NCBI GenBank assembly: GCA_030432755.1
Contig: JAUILZ010000035.1
Location: 1 to 33,747 of the forward strand
Source of the DNA: Gammaproteobacteria bacterium
GTDB taxonomy: Bacteria > Pseudomonadota > Gammaproteobacteria > Arenicellales > Poriferihabitantaceae
Reading direction: 5' to 3'
Length of the DNA: 33,747 bases
In this document: positions 18,179 through 27,399 of the stretch, one piece after another
Layout of the letters: each line of letters starts with the position of its first letter
Position numbering within the stretch: position 1 is the first letter of the stretch
Made by a program: the position numbers and the translations under genes
The notes under the pieces: model-generated
Told to the model about the DNA's origin: nothing
What the model saw: only the letters and a program-made list of their open reading frames with translations
The model's database searches: none

Positions 18179-19213
18179 TCAGCCACCTTCCCCGAGGCGA
18201 TGGACGTCTTCGCGCAGGATCCACACGGCGAGCGGCTTGCCCGTTTCTGGACTGGCCGTCTCCCTGTCGGCATTGTGGTCGAACAGGGCGGACAACCTGG
18301 CGCCGTCGCACGCAAGCACGAGGCGGCTGTTCTGGCCCTGGAAGACGATGCTCTCGACCACGGTTTCGATGCGCACAGCATCGTCGCGCGCGGGCGCTTC
18401 GATGCGGATGCTTTCCGGCCTTACAGCGGTGGCGCCGTCGATGCCGAACAGGGTATGCGATGTCGCGGCATCCAGCAGGTTGGAGACGCCGACGAAGTTC
18501 GCAACGAAGGCATTTGCCGGGTGATCGTAGATTTCGCGCGGCGCGCCGACCTGTTGCAGCCGGCCATGATCGAACACAGCGATCCGGTCGCTCATGGTGA
18601 GTGCTTCCTGCTGGTCGTGGGTGACGTAGATGAAGGTGATGCCGAGGTCCTGCTGCAGGCCCTTCAGTTCCTCCTGCATCTGTTCCCGCAGCTTCAGGTC
18701 CAGCGCCCCCAGTGGTTCGTCGAGCAGCAGGATGCGCGGCTGGTTGATCAGCGCCCGCGCGAGGGATACCCGCTGGCGCTGGCCGCCGGAGAGCGCCGCG
18801 GGGCGGCGGTCCGCCATGCCGCCCAGCCGCACCCGGTCGAGCATCTCTTCCGCCCGGCGGCGGCGTTCCGCGCGCGGCACCTTGCGGATCATGAGGCTGT
18901 AGGCAACGTTGTCGCGCACGCTCATGTGCGGGAACAGCGCGTAGTCCTGGAACACGGTGTTCACATCGCGCTGGTAGGGCGGCAATCCGGATGCGGGAAC
19001 GCCGTGGAGCAATATCTCGCCGGCGTCCGGCTGCTCGAATCCCGCGATCAGGCGCAGGCTGGTGGTCTTGCCCGATCCCGAGGGCCCGAGGAGGGAGAAG
19101 AATTCGCCGTCCGCAATTTCCAGCGAGACGTTGTCCACAGCCGCCACGTCGCCGAATCGCAGCGAGACGTGGTCGAACACGACCGCGCGTCCGCCTTCCC
19201 TCTTAGCAGGCAT
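18179..19213 (-). CDS. ABC transporter ATP-binding protein, spermidine/putrescine type (PotA/YdcT-like)
   Basis: ATPase of the importer, 344 residues. All nucleotide-binding motifs are intact: Walker A GPSGSGKT at 43-50, Q-loop in [10 protein letters not shown] near 87-96, signature LSGGQ at 141-145, Walker B ILLLDEP ending D165-E166, and the H-loop in [10 protein letters not shown]. After about residue 235 a TOBE-like C-terminal domain follows ([14 protein letters not shown] and later [17 protein letters not shown]). It lies 66 bases after the binding-protein gene, with a strong hairpin between them. Confidence 0.95.
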   Translation of the reverse strand: MPAKREGGRAVVFDHVSLRFGDVAAVDNVSLEIADGEFFSLLGPSGSGKTTSLRLIAGFEQPDAGEILLHGVPASGLPPYQRDVNTVFQDYALFPHMSVRDNVAYSLMIRKVPRAERRRRAEEMLDRVRLGGMADRRPAALSGGQRQRVSLARALINQPRILLLDEPLGALDLKLREQMQEELKGLQQDLGITFIYVTHDQQEALTMSDRIAVFDHGRLQQVGAPREIYDHPANAFVANFVGVSNLLDAATSHTLFGIDGATAVRPESIRIEAPARDDAVRIETVVESIVFQGQNSRLVLACDGARLSALFDHNADRETASPETGKPLAVWILREDVHRLGEGG

Positions 19214-19235
19214 TTTCCGGCACGGAATGGTTTTG

Positions 19236-19264
19236 CCGCCGCGGCCGTCCCCGGTCCGCGGCGG
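19236..19264 (-). repeat. Intercistronic hairpin between binding-protein and ATPase genes
   Basis: Nine-base GC arms CCGCCGCGG (19236-19244) and CCGCGGCGG (19256-19264) enclose an 11-base loop. No T tract follows on the minus strand, so it is not a classical terminator. Such hairpins after binding-protein genes often protect the upstream message or attenuate the genes downstream. Confidence 0.7.
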
Positions 19265-19279
19265 CGGGACGATGATCGA

Positions 19280-20443
19280 TCAGCGGCCGCCCAGTACCGC
19301 GATGTAGTTCGTTACCCAGCGATAGTAGGGTACGCAGGCTTCCTGGGTGGCGCAGTCCGACACCGGGGTACGCCAGAAGTGGATCTTCTCGAAGTTGCCG
19401 AGACCGTTGGTGTCGCAGCCGGCATCGCCCAGCAGTTCGTTACCGCTGCAGGCATTGAGATTGGCCGGCACGGAACCGAACCAGGCGGCGAGATCGCCCT
19501 GCAGCTTGGGATTGATGGAATGCTCGAGCCACTTGTAGGCGCAGTTGGGATGTGGCGCGTCGATATGCATCATGGTGGTGTCCGCCCAGCCGGTGGCGCC
19601 TTCCTTCGGCACGATGCTGTCGATGGGCGCGTCCTTGGACTTGAGGATGTTGACCTGGAACGGCCACGCCGACGAAGCCACCACGCCCTCGTTGGTGAAG
19701 TCGTCCATCTGGATGAACGGATCATGCCAGTAGCGGTTCACCAGTTCACGTTGCTGTCGCAGCAGGGTGAGCGCCGCCTCGTACTGTTCCTCGGTGAGCT
19801 CGTAGGGATCCTTGATGCCGAGGTCAGGCTGGGTGGCCATCAGGTAGAGCGCGGCGTCGGCGATGTAGATCGGTCCGTCGAAGGCCTGCACCCGGCCCTT
19901 GTTGGACTGCCCGTCCGGCAGTGTCATTTCCTCGAATACCACGTTCCAGCTGTCCGGCGCTTCCGGGAAGGTGTCGGTGTTGTACATCAGCACGTTGCCG
20001 CCCCACTGGTAAGGGACGCCGTAATGCACGCCGTCCACGGTGTGCCAGGGCGCGTTCTGCAGCCGTGGATCGACATCCTTCCACGATGGCACCAGGTCGA
20101 CATTGACTTCCTGTACGCGCTTGCCGGCGATGAGACGCAGGCTGGCGTCGCCCGACGCGGTGACGAGATCGAATCCGCCCTCGTTCATCAGCGCCACCAT
20201 CTCGTCTGAAGTGCCGGCGGTCTTCACCCGAACCTGGCAGCCGGTGGCGGCCTCGAAGCCGGTGACCCAGTCGAATGCCTTGTCGGTGTCGCCGCGTTCG
20301 ATGTAACCCGGCCAGGCGACGATGTCGACGAAGCCCTCGCCGTCGCCGATGGCGGTTACCTTGTCCGCGAACGCGGTTGCGGAGAGGCCCGCGCAGAGCA
20401 ACGAAGTGATCGCGGCGCGGCCGCGACGGTTCCAGGTGGACAT
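19280..20443 (-). CDS. Periplasmic polyamine-type substrate-binding protein (PotD/YdcS-like)
   Basis: Binding protein of the importer, 387 residues. The signal peptide ends near residue 26 (GLSATAFA before DKVTAIG). The mature N-terminus GEGFVDIVAWPGYIERG is typical of the YdcS branch rather than classical PotD. The extracellular-solute-binding fold runs through AATGCQVRVKTAGTSDEM, VPYQWGGNVLMYNT and the cysteine-containing C-terminus. AAGGAG lies 6-7 bases before ATG 20443. It is first in the operon and separated from the ATPase gene by a hairpin. The ligand is uncertain: putrescine, spermidine or another small cation. Confidence 0.93.
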   Translation of the reverse strand: MSTWNRRGRAAITSLLCAGLSATAFADKVTAIGDGEGFVDIVAWPGYIERGDTDKAFDWVTGFEAATGCQVRVKTAGTSDEMVALMNEGGFDLVTASGDASLRLIAGKRVQEVNVDLVPSWKDVDPRLQNAPWHTVDGVHYGVPYQWGGNVLMYNTDTFPEAPDSWNVVFEEMTLPDGQSNKGRVQAFDGPIYIADAALYLMATQPDLGIKDPYELTEEQYEAALTLLRQQRELVNRYWHDPFIQMDDFTNEGVVASSAWPFQVNILKSKDAPIDSIVPKEGATGWADTTMMHIDAPHPNCAYKWLEHSINPKLQGDLAAWFGSVPANLNACSGNELLGDAGCDTNGLGNFEKIHFWRTPVSDCATQEACVPYYRWVTNYIAVLGGR

Positions 20444-20489
20444 GGCAGGCTCCTTGGCCCCGGCGGGGCGGCAGTTGAGTGGAGCGGAA

Positions 20490-20518
20490 ATCTTACTCCC
20501 GGGTATCGGGGAAGTCTA
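20490..20518 (-). promoter_or_regulatory. Predicted promoter of the polyamine-type ABC operon
   Basis: On the minus strand TAGACT (20518-20513), 17 bases, then TAAGAT (20495-20490), each four of six to consensus. The leader would be about 40 bases and ends with a strong AAGGAG. It lies in the 87-base gap after the thioredoxin gene. Confidence 0.42.
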
Positions 20519-20530
20519 TTTGCCTGCGTG

Positions 20531-21391
20531 TCAAAAGAGTGTGCGGGACAATCGCGTGCGGTACTCGGATACGAGCTCGCCGCGTCCGCCCAGCATCTCG
20601 AAAATCTTCAGCATCATCTTGCGCGCGCCGTCGTCCTCGAAGCCGCGGTCGCGGCGGATGATCTCGAGCAGTTGATCCATCGCGCCGGCATGGTCCTCGC
20701 CGTTCACCAGGAGTTGCGCGAGCTGGTAGCGGGCGGCGAGATCGTCGGGGGTTTCCGTGATACGTGCTTCCAGTTCACTCTTTCCGGGCAGTTCCGACGC
20801 CGCCTGGCGAAACTCGAGATTGGCCTGGAAAGCGCGAAAGGCCGGACTCACGCGGCCCGCGGGGGACAGCCTGTCAACAAGTTCGCGCGCGGCGTCGAGA
20901 TCGCCTTCGGCGGACAGCCATTCGATGAGCGCCAGCTTGGGCTCGTCGTTGTCCGGCTGCGCGGCCATCAGTTGTTCGACGATCTCGTGCGCGGTAGCCG
21001 TCTCGCCCTGCGCGTACAATTCCCGCGCTTCCGCCAGCGCGCGCTCGAACGGGCTGGTGGTGTGGCGATCGATCATCTCGCGCACCGCGCCCTCTGGCTG
21101 CGCGCCGAGGAACTGGTCCACCACGCGGCCATCCCGGAAGAACAGCACGGTGGGCAGGCTGCGAATACCGAACTGGCCGGCGAGCGCCTGCTCGCGATCG
21201 GTATCCACCTTCACCAGCCGGACCGAGCCCTGGTACTCCGCGACGACTTTCTCGAGGATCGGGCCGAGGTTGCGGCAGGGTCCGCACCAGGCGGCCCAGA
21301 AGTCCACCAGTACGAGCTGTTCCGCGGAGGCGTCGATGACGTCGGCCTGGAAGGCGGACAGTCCGGAGTCGATGGCGATGCTGTTGTCCAT
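20531..21391 (-). CDS. cnoX: Thioredoxin-domain chaperone, CnoX/YbbN family
   Basis: A 286-residue cytoplasmic protein: an N-terminal thioredoxin domain (about residues 5-110) followed by TPR-like helices, the CnoX/YbbN layout. The active site is WCGPC with C36 and C39, so a redox-active form, unlike the SQHC of E. coli CnoX. The cis-proline motif SLPTVLFF is present. C-terminal repeats include ALAEARELYAQGETATAHEI and AARYQLAQLLVNGEDHAGAM. I start at ATG 21391 (MDNSIAIDSG). The frame is open upstream, but those residues are unlike the family. It is divergent from the oligopeptide-binding gene and 87 bases upstream of the ABC operon. Confidence 0.93.
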   Translation of the reverse strand: MDNSIAIDSGLSAFQADVIDASAEQLVLVDFWAAWCGPCRNLGPILEKVVAEYQGSVRLVKVDTDREQALAGQFGIRSLPTVLFFRDGRVVDQFLGAQPEGAVREMIDRHTTSPFERALAEARELYAQGETATAHEIVEQLMAAQPDNDEPKLALIEWLSAEGDLDAARELVDRLSPAGRVSPAFRAFQANLEFRQAASELPGKSELEARITETPDDLAARYQLAQLLVNGEDHAGAMDQLLEIIRRDRGFEDDGARKMMLKIFEMLGGRGELVSEYRTRLSRTLF

Positions 21392-21450
21392 GGGGGCCGG
21401 ATGGGGTCGCGGGTGGCGGCTTTCAATATCCGGATGCGTTCGGTGTCCGG

Positions 21451-21478
21451 TTCCGGATTCACTGGCGCGGGCTACAAT
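21451..21478 (+). promoter_or_regulatory. Possible promoter of the oligopeptide-binding lipoprotein gene
   Basis: TACAAT at 21473-21478 with a weak TTCCGG 16 bases upstream. The leader to the ATG at 21502 would be under 20 bases. Tentative. Confidence 0.3.
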
Positions 21479-21501
21479 TGCCCCATGCGGTGCATCAAAA
21501 C

Positions 21502-23136
21502 ATGTTGACGGTCCACGCGAGAACGGCCGCCTGGCTCGCATTTTGCATGGCGCTGCTGACAGGCTGTGATCTCGGTCCCACGAATGTCGAGAGCGGCACC
21601 CGCGAACAGGTGCTGCATCTCGGCAATGGCACCGAACCCCAGGACCTCGATCCGCATATCGTCACGGGAGTCAGCGAACACAACATCCTCTCGGCGCTGC
21701 TGGAAGGCCTCGTGGGGGAGAATCCCGAGACCCTGGAGCCGGTGCCGGGCATGGCGGCGTACTGGGCGATCTCCGCCGATGGCCTGAAGTACACCTTCTT
21801 CATCCGCAAGGAAGCGCGCTGGTCCAATGGCGACCCGCTCACCGCCGATGATTTCGCCTGGTCCTGGCAGCGCCTGCTGACGCCAACACTGGGCGCGGAG
21901 TATGCCTACCAGCTCTACCCGGTAAAAAATGCGCGCGCCTATCACCAGGGCGAGATCACCGATTTCAACGAGGTCGGCGTGCGCGCGCTGGACGCGCATA
22001 CCCTCGAGGTCACGCTGGCGAACCCGACACCCTATTTCCTCTCGCTGCTGGCGCATTACAGCACGTGGCCGGTGCACCCGCCCACCATCCTCGCCCACGG
22101 CGCCATGGATGATCGCGGTACGCTGTGGACCCGGCCGGACAACTATGTCGGCAACGGGCCGTTCACGCTCAGGAGCTGGCGCCTCAACTACCTCGTCGAG
22201 GTGGAGCGCAACCCGCATTACTGGGACGCCGACAGCGTGCGCTTGAACGCGATCCGCTTCTACCCGGTGGAGAACACCCGCACGGAGGAGCGCATGTTCC
22301 GCACCGGCGCGTTGCACGTCGCCTACAGCACGCCATCGGAGAAGATCGTTGTATACGAGGAGGAAGCGCCGGAGCTGATCACGATCAGCCCTTATCTCGG
22401 TACCTACTTCTACCGCTTCAACGTCACCCGCAAGCCGCTCGATGACGCGCGCGTCCGGCGCGCCCTGTCCATGACCGTGGATCGCGAGGCGATCATCGAC
22501 GCGGTGACCCGGGGAGGACAATTGCCCGCGTACTCGTTCACCCCGCCGGGCACCCGCGGCTACGACCCGCCACCGAGCCCGATCCAGCACGACCCGGAGG
22601 CGGCGCGGCAGTTGCTGGCGGAAGCGGGCTTCCCGGGCGGCGAAGGTTTCCCGGAGCTCGAACTCCTCTACAACACGAGCGAGGGTCACCGGCGCATTGC
22701 CGAGGCGATTCAGCAGATGTGGAAGACGGAACTCGGTATCGACATCCGTCTCGCGAACACCGACTGGAAGGTCTACCTGTCGCGCACCAATACGCTGGAC
22801 TACGATATCTCGCGCGCGGGCTGGATCGGCGATTACCCCGATCCCAATACCTTTCTCGGCATGATGCTCTCCGGTGGCGGCAACAATCGCACCGGCTGGT
22901 CGAATCCCGAATACGATGCGCTCATCGCCAGGGCCGCCACCCTGGCGAACCAGGAAGAGCGCTACGCGGCGTTCCAGGAGGCGGAACGCATCCTCGACCG
23001 GGAAGCGCCGTTGCTGCCGATCTACACCTATACGCGGGTGACATTGCGCCGCCCGGTGGTGAAGAACTGGTTTCCCAACGTGCTCGACCATCACCCCTAC
23101 AAGTACGTTTTTTTGTCCGAACAGCGCACAGAATAA
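21502..23136 (+). CDS. Oligopeptide-type ABC substrate-binding lipoprotein (OppA family, SBP_bac_5)
   Basis: A 544-residue extracytoplasmic binding protein. I start at ATG 21502 (MLTVHARTAAWLAFCMALLTGC). A TTG eight codons upstream is in frame. The lipobox LTGC places the acylated cysteine at about residue 22. Family signatures are clear: TEPQDLDPHIVTGVSEHNIL, the SBP_bac_5 motif DGLKYTFFIRKEARWSNGDPLTADDFAWSW, FNVTRKPLDDARVRRALSMTVDRE, and the C-terminal ILDREAPLLPIYTYTR. No permease or ATPase gene lies beside it, so it either feeds a transporter encoded elsewhere or has another role. No Shine-Dalgarno is evident. A repeat cluster follows the stop. Confidence 0.93.
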   Translation: MLTVHARTAAWLAFCMALLTGCDLGPTNVESGTREQVLHLGNGTEPQDLDPHIVTGVSEHNILSALLEGLVGENPETLEPVPGMAAYWAISADGLKYTFFIRKEARWSNGDPLTADDFAWSWQRLLTPTLGAEYAYQLYPVKNARAYHQGEITDFNEVGVRALDAHTLEVTLANPTPYFLSLLAHYSTWPVHPPTILAHGAMDDRGTLWTRPDNYVGNGPFTLRSWRLNYLVEVERNPHYWDADSVRLNAIRFYPVENTRTEERMFRTGALHVAYSTPSEKIVVYEEEAPELITISPYLGTYFYRFNVTRKPLDDARVRRALSMTVDREAIIDAVTRGGQLPAYSFTPPGTRGYDPPPSPIQHDPEAARQLLAEAGFPGGEGFPELELLYNTSEGHRRIAEAIQQMWKTELGIDIRLANTDWKVYLSRTNTLDYDISRAGWIGDYPDPNTFLGMMLSGGGNNRTGWSNPEYDALIARAATLANQEERYAAFQEAERILDREAPLLPIYTYTRVTLRRPVVKNWFPNVLDHHPYKYVFLSEQRTE

Positions 23137-23206
23137 ATGTATTGCTCCAGCGGGCGATTCGCCTAACGCCTGCCAGAGGGCCAAGCGCATCCAGCCGATT
23201 CCGTTT

Positions 23207-23344
23207 GAAATTCCAGCGAAAGCTGGAATCCATCTCGCAACCTGGCAAACCGTTACATGGACGCCAGCCCCAGCCTTCGCTGGGGTAAACCCTCGCTGGC
23301 GTTTTGGTTATGCCAGGTGGACGCCAGCCTTCGCTGGCGTTTCG
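23207..23344. repeat. REP-like palindromic repeat cluster 1
   Basis: Part of the 308-base gap 23137-23444, which holds no gene. Unit 1 (23207-23233, forward) has the hairpin ATTCCAGCGAAAGCTGGAAT, an 8-base stem with a GAAA loop. Unit 3 (23318-23344, reverse) has ACGCCAGC/GCTGGCGT arms (23321-23328, 23333-23340) around CTTC. Between them, 23258-23305 contains the same ACGCCAGC and GCTGGCGT arms split by an inner hairpin CCCCAGC-CTTC-GCTGGGG (23268-23285). Reverse-complementing units 2 and 3 gives the unit 1 pattern, so they are one family in two orientations. The cluster follows oppA and may act as a transcript end or mRNA stabiliser. Confidence 0.85.
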
Positions 23345-23444
23345 TTAGTTCAGTTGCATCGTGGCAATGTTCTCCCCGGAAGCTGGCCGGGCATGCGACA
23401 ATAGCGGGTTGCTCGTATTCACCCGTTTCCGGAAACCGCATTCG

Positions 23445-26400
23445 ATGCCCGCCGCCACCAATGCACAGATACTGCAGGCCTGTCACGAGGCCTGCGGCAA
23501 GCCGGCGCTGGAGCGGGGGCGTGGTTGCCAGGCCAGGGGCGACGTGCTGCGCTGCGCATGGAACGGCTCTGCCGGCCGTCTCGACGGCGAGGTGCGCGGT
23601 GACCTCGAGTCCGCCTACGCCGTCGCCGTGGACATCGTCTCCGACCGGCGCGGCCTGCGTGTTGAAGGGGAATGCGATTGCAGTGACGGCTACAACTGCG
23701 CCCATGTCGCCGCGCTGGTGCTGCAATGGCTGCGCCAGCGGGAGGGAGCCGCGGGTACGCGTAGTGCGCTCGGCGCGTGGCGCGACACGCTGCGTCAACT
23801 TCATCCCAACGCGGTGCATCGCGGCGCTTCGGACCAGGGCGAATGCCTGGTGTACGAGATCAACCTCGCGGTCTACCGCGACGTACCCCGCCTGGTGGTG
23901 GAAGTGTCGCGGGTACGGCGTCTCAAGAAGGGCGGTTTCGGCAAGCCCGCGCGCATCGGGCCCGCGGACTTCTCCAGTTACCGCCTGCGCGAGATCATCG
24001 ACGACCATGACACCCATATCCTCGCGCTGCTCCAGGGTTCGCACCAGGGTTCCAGTGGGTCGGGTCCGCAGCGCATCGTCCTCGAAGGGGAGTTGGGCGC
24101 CCTCGCTCTCGGCCGGATGGTGGAGTCGGGGCGATGCTTCCTTGCCGCCCGCGACGGCGGCCCGCTGAAGCCGGGGCCCGTGCGCGAGCCGTCGTTGTCC
24201 TGGCGCAAGGAGGAGGGTGGATTGCGGCTCGCCTGCGCGCTGCCGGACCTGGGAGAGGAATGGCTACTCACGCCCACGGATCCGGGTTACTACATAGATC
24301 CCGTGGGTGGCCGTTGCGGCCGCGTCGACAGCGCGCTGTCCGGCAGGTTGCTTGGCCGCTTGTGCCTGCTGCCACCCCTCGGCGCCGCCGACGCGCGCGC
24401 CATCGCCCGCGACCTCGTGACGGACGACGCGCTGTCCGATCTGCCGCCACCCGTGGCTCTCGATATCCGCCCGCTCGGGGAAGTGACCCCGGTGCCCAGG
24501 TTGACGCTGGAGGCCCAGGGTAGCGACGCCACGCGGCGCTACGGGGCGCGCGTGGAGTCGGTCTATGCCGGTCTGCCGGTGGCCCACGTGATGGTGGACG
24601 CGCGCGAGAAACTCGTGGTCAACGATCCGCGCGACCAGTCCGAGGCGCTCGTCACCCGTGACGTGGTGGCGGAACTGGGGGCCATCGACACCCTGAGCGG
24701 CCTCGGCTTTCACATCCGCCGCGAAGCGCGCGTACTGAAGGCGCTGCCGGATGCGGAAGCGGATGCCGAGATAGCGTTCTGGGCGAATTTTATCGACCAG
24801 GGCAGATCAAGGCTCGAGAACCAGGGCTGGGAGGTGGTGATCGCCCGGGACTTCGAGCTTCGGGTGATCGAACCCTCGCGCTGGCACCTGACGCCGGGTG
24901 AGCGTGAACGTGGCGAACCGGGCGAGAACGACTGGTTCTCCCTCGCGCTGGAAGTGGAGGTGGAAGGTCGCATGCTGCCGGTTCTGCCGATGATTCTCGC
25001 GTGGCTGGAAGGTCACGGAGGCGACCCCGGAATGCTGACGGAGGGGCGCGAAATGCTGGTGCCGGCCGACGATCACACCTGGGTGAGGATTCCCGGCCAC
25101 CTGCTGCGGCCGGTGGTAAACACCCTGCTCGAGCTGCTGGATTCCGAGGAGGGCTCCCGCGGCGAGGCAGTGATGCATCGCCTGCAGGCTCCGCTGTTGA
25201 TTCAGCTGGAACAGGAACTGCGCGACGGTGGTGCGGAGCTGGGACAATGGTCTCTGCCTGAAACGGCGGCGGAACTCGGCCACCGGCTGATGGATTTCTC
25301 CGGTATCCAGCCGATGGAACCACCGTCGGGGTTGCGGGTGACGTTGCGCGAGTACCAGCGCCTCGGCCTCGGCTGGCTCCAGTTCCTTCGCCAGGGCGGA
25401 TTCGGCGGTGTGCTCGCGGATGACATGGGGCTCGGCAAGACCGTGCAGGTGCTGGCGCACCTGCTGACCGAGAAGGAGGCCGGGCGGCTCGATGGCCCCA
25501 GCCTGGTGGTGGTGCCCACCAGCCTGGTATCCAACTGGCGGCGGGAGGCGGTGCGTTTCGCTCCGGACCTCTCCGTACTGGTGCTGCACGGCAACGACCG
25601 CCACGACCAGTTCCCGCGCATCCCCCATTTCGACCTCGTGATCACCACCTATTCGCTGCTGCCGCGCGACGCGAAACTGCTCGGCGAGCAGTCATTCAAT
25701 TTCGTGGTTCTCGACGAGGCGCAGTGGATCAAGAATCCGGCTACCAAGGCGGCGCGCACGGCTTTCTCGCTCCAGACGCGATATCGCCTCTGCGTCACCG
25801 GCACGCCACTCGAGAATCATCCCGGGGAACTGTGGTCGCAGTTCCATTTCCTCATGCCCGGCTATCTCGGCAACCTGGAGGCATTCAATCGCCGCTTCCG
25901 TCATCCCATCGAGCGCCAGGGGGATACCGGTCGCAGCGAGGCGCTGGCGGCGCGGCTGCGCCCGTTCATCCTCCGCCGTACCAAGAGCGAGGTGGCGGCG
26001 GAATTGCCGGAAAAGGTGGAGATGGAGAGCCTGGTAACCATGGAGGGCCGCCAGGCGGCGCTCTACGAGACCGTGCGCTCGACCATGGAGTCCCGCGTCA
26101 AGCGGGCGATCCGCGACAGCGGCATGGCGGGCAGCCATATCACCGTGCTCGACGCGCTCCTCAAGCTGCGCCAGGTCTGCTGCGATCCACGACTGCTGAA
26201 AATCTCGGCGGCGAAAGCGGTGGAGCAGTCGGCGAAGCTGGAGATGCTGATGCACATGCTGCCGGAACTGGTGTCAGAGGGTCGGCGGATTCTTCTTTTT
26301 TCCCAGTTCACCACGATGCTCGGAATCATCGAGGAGGAACTGGGAAAGCACGGCATCAGCTACAGCAAGCTCACCGGGCGCACGCGCCGCCGCGACGCCG

Positions 26401-26738
26401 CCATCGACGCGTTTCAGAACGGCGACGCATCCGTGTTCCTGGTGAGCCTCAAGGCCGGCGGCGTCGGGCTCAACCTGACCGCCGCGGATACCGTGATCCT
26501 CTATGACCCGTGGTGGAATCCCGCGGTGGAGCGCCAGGCCATCGACCGCGCCCACCGCATCGGCCAGGACAAGACCGTGTTCGTCTACCGCCTGATCGTG
26601 GAGAACTCCATCGAGGAGAAGATCGTCGCGCTCCAGGGACGCAAGCAGGCCATGGCCGACAGCCTGGTGGCGGATGGCACCGAGGGTCTCGGCGCGCTGG
26701 ACAGCTCGGATATCCTGGCGCTTTTCAGCGAGAGGTAG
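23445..26738 (+). CDS. SWIM zinc finger and SNF2-type helicase
   Basis: A 1097-residue SNF2/RapA-like ATPase, taking ATG 23445 (MPAATNAQILQACHEA) as start. Residues before it in the same frame look non-native. A SWIM zinc-finger motif CDCSDGYNCAH is near residues 76-86. The helicase core has motif I DDMGLGKT (about 657-665), motif II DEAQ in VVLDEAQWIKNP (about 755), motif III TGTPLENH, and C-terminal motifs SLKAGGVGLNLTAADTVI and DRAHRIGQ. Proteins of this layout remodel protein-DNA or protein-RNA complexes. The exact target in bacteria is unknown. The stop is only 4 bases from the stop of the convergent exporter gene. Confidence 0.93.
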   Translation: MPAATNAQILQACHEACGKPALERGRGCQARGDVLRCAWNGSAGRLDGEVRGDLESAYAVAVDIVSDRRGLRVEGECDCSDGYNCAHVAALVLQWLRQREGAAGTRSALGAWRDTLRQLHPNAVHRGASDQGECLVYEINLAVYRDVPRLVVEVSRVRRLKKGGFGKPARIGPADFSSYRLREIIDDHDTHILALLQGSHQGSSGSGPQRIVLEGELGALALGRMVESGRCFLAARDGGPLKPGPVREPSLSWRKEEGGLRLACALPDLGEEWLLTPTDPGYYIDPVGGRCGRVDSALSGRLLGRLCLLPPLGAADARAIARDLVTDDALSDLPPPVALDIRPLGEVTPVPRLTLEAQGSDATRRYGARVESVYAGLPVAHVMVDAREKLVVNDPRDQSEALVTRDVVAELGAIDTLSGLGFHIRREARVLKALPDAEADAEIAFWANFIDQGRSRLENQGWEVVIARDFELRVIEPSRWHLTPGERERGEPGENDWFSLALEVEVEGRMLPVLPMILAWLEGHGGDPGMLTEGREMLVPADDHTWVRIPGHLLRPVVNTLLELLDSEEGSRGEAVMHRLQAPLLIQLEQELRDGGAELGQWSLPETAAELGHRLMDFSGIQPMEPPSGLRVTLREYQRLGLGWLQFLRQGGFGGVLADDMGLGKTVQVLAHLLTEKEAGRLDGPSLVVVPTSLVSNWRREAVRFAPDLSVLVLHGNDRHDQFPRIPHFDLVITTYSLLPRDAKLLGEQSFNFVVLDEAQWIKNPATKAARTAFSLQTRYRLCVTGTPLENHPGELWSQFHFLMPGYLGNLEAFNRRFRHPIERQGDTGRSEALAARLRPFILRRTKSEVAAELPEKVEMESLVTMEGRQAALYETVRSTMESRVKRAIRDSGMAGSHITVLDALLKLRQVCCDPRLLKISAAKAVEQSAKLEMLMHMLPELVSEGRRILLFSQFTTMLGIIEEELGKHGISYSKLTGRTRRRDAAIDAFQNGDASVFLVSLKAGGVGLNLTAADTVILYDPWWNPAVERQAIDRAHRIGQDKTVFVYRLIVENSIEEKIVALQGRKQAMADSLVADGTEGLGALDSSDILALFSER

Positions 26739-26742
26739 CTTC

Positions 26743-27360
26743 CTACCGTCTTTGCAGGGCGAGCCAGATCCCCCCGCCCACCAGGCAGCCCCCCGAGATC
26801 TTCTCCAGCAGTCCGACCCGGCGTCGGGTCAGCAGGCCGCCGGCGCGCCCGGCGGCAATGGCGTAGCCGCTATCCAGCACCATCGCCACCAGCATGAAGC
26901 TGGCGCCGAGAAACAGCACCTGCCACAGCGGGTCCCCGGCGGGATCAATAAACTGGGGAATGAAGGCGCCAAAGAACACCAGCACCTTGGGATTGGACAG
27001 CACTACCAGCAACCCCTGGAGGAAGTGGCCCCGGTTTCCCCGTCCCGGGCCTTCCGCCGCCGATGCAAGCGCGCCGTTGGCGCGCCACAGGCGGACGCCG
27101 AGGTAGACCAGGTAGGCCGCGCCCAGCAGGCGGATGATGTCGAATACCGAGGCCATGCGCTCCACCACCGAGGCGAATCCGAACGCCAGCACCGCCACCA
27201 TGATCCCCATGCCGACCTGGGTGCCGGCGACGTTCATCAGCCCGGCGCGCGGGCCGTCGCGCAGGCTGCTGGCGACGATCACGGTCACGGACGGACCGGG
27301 GACGATGATCACCGCCGCGGAGGCGGCGATGAAGATCGCGTAGGTGGAGGGATCGATCAT
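26743..27360 (-). CDS. LysE/RhtB-family amino-acid exporter
   Basis: A 205-residue inner-membrane protein with about six hydrophobic segments. The LysE/RhtB signature is present at the N-terminus (VIIVPGPSVTVIVASSLRDGPRAGL), followed by GAAYLVYLGVRLWR and LLVVLSNPKVLVFFGAFIPQFI. The family exports amino acids such as homoserine, threonine or cysteine derivatives. The substrate here is not evident. It is 39 bases downstream of a TetR regulator on the same strand, so probably in one transcript with it. No strong Shine-Dalgarno is seen. Confidence 0.92.
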   Translation of the reverse strand: MIDPSTYAIFIAASAAVIIVPGPSVTVIVASSLRDGPRAGLMNVAGTQVGMGIMVAVLAFGFASVVERMASVFDIIRLLGAAYLVYLGVRLWRANGALASAAEGPGRGNRGHFLQGLLVVLSNPKVLVFFGAFIPQFIDPAGDPLWQVLFLGASFMLVAMVLDSGYAIAAGRAGGLLTRRRVGLLEKISGGCLVGGGIWLALQRR

Positions 27361-27399
27361 CGTTATTCGCGCAGGGCGCTCAGCCCGGGAGAAAAATAC

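Noticed and set aside
18125..20209. Plus-strand open frame of 694 codons opposite the ABC transporter genes
   Set aside because: It lies antisense to three well-supported genes, has no recognisable domains, and is rich in Arg, His and Gly, as expected from GC-rich third positions read backwards.
20529..20534. Perfect TTGACA on the minus strand at the end of cnoX, as a -35 for the ABC operon
   Set aside because: No acceptable -10 lies 16-18 bases downstream; the TAGACT/TAAGAT pair nearer the gene fits better.
21472..23190. Minus-strand open frame of 572 codons opposite oppA
   Set aside because: It mirrors the full length of a clear OppA gene and shows no family motif; a shadow of codon bias.
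23207..23344. CRISPR array from repeated palindromic units
   Set aside because: Units are unevenly spaced, alternate in orientation, and there are no unique spacers of constant length or cas genes; REP/BIME elements explain them.
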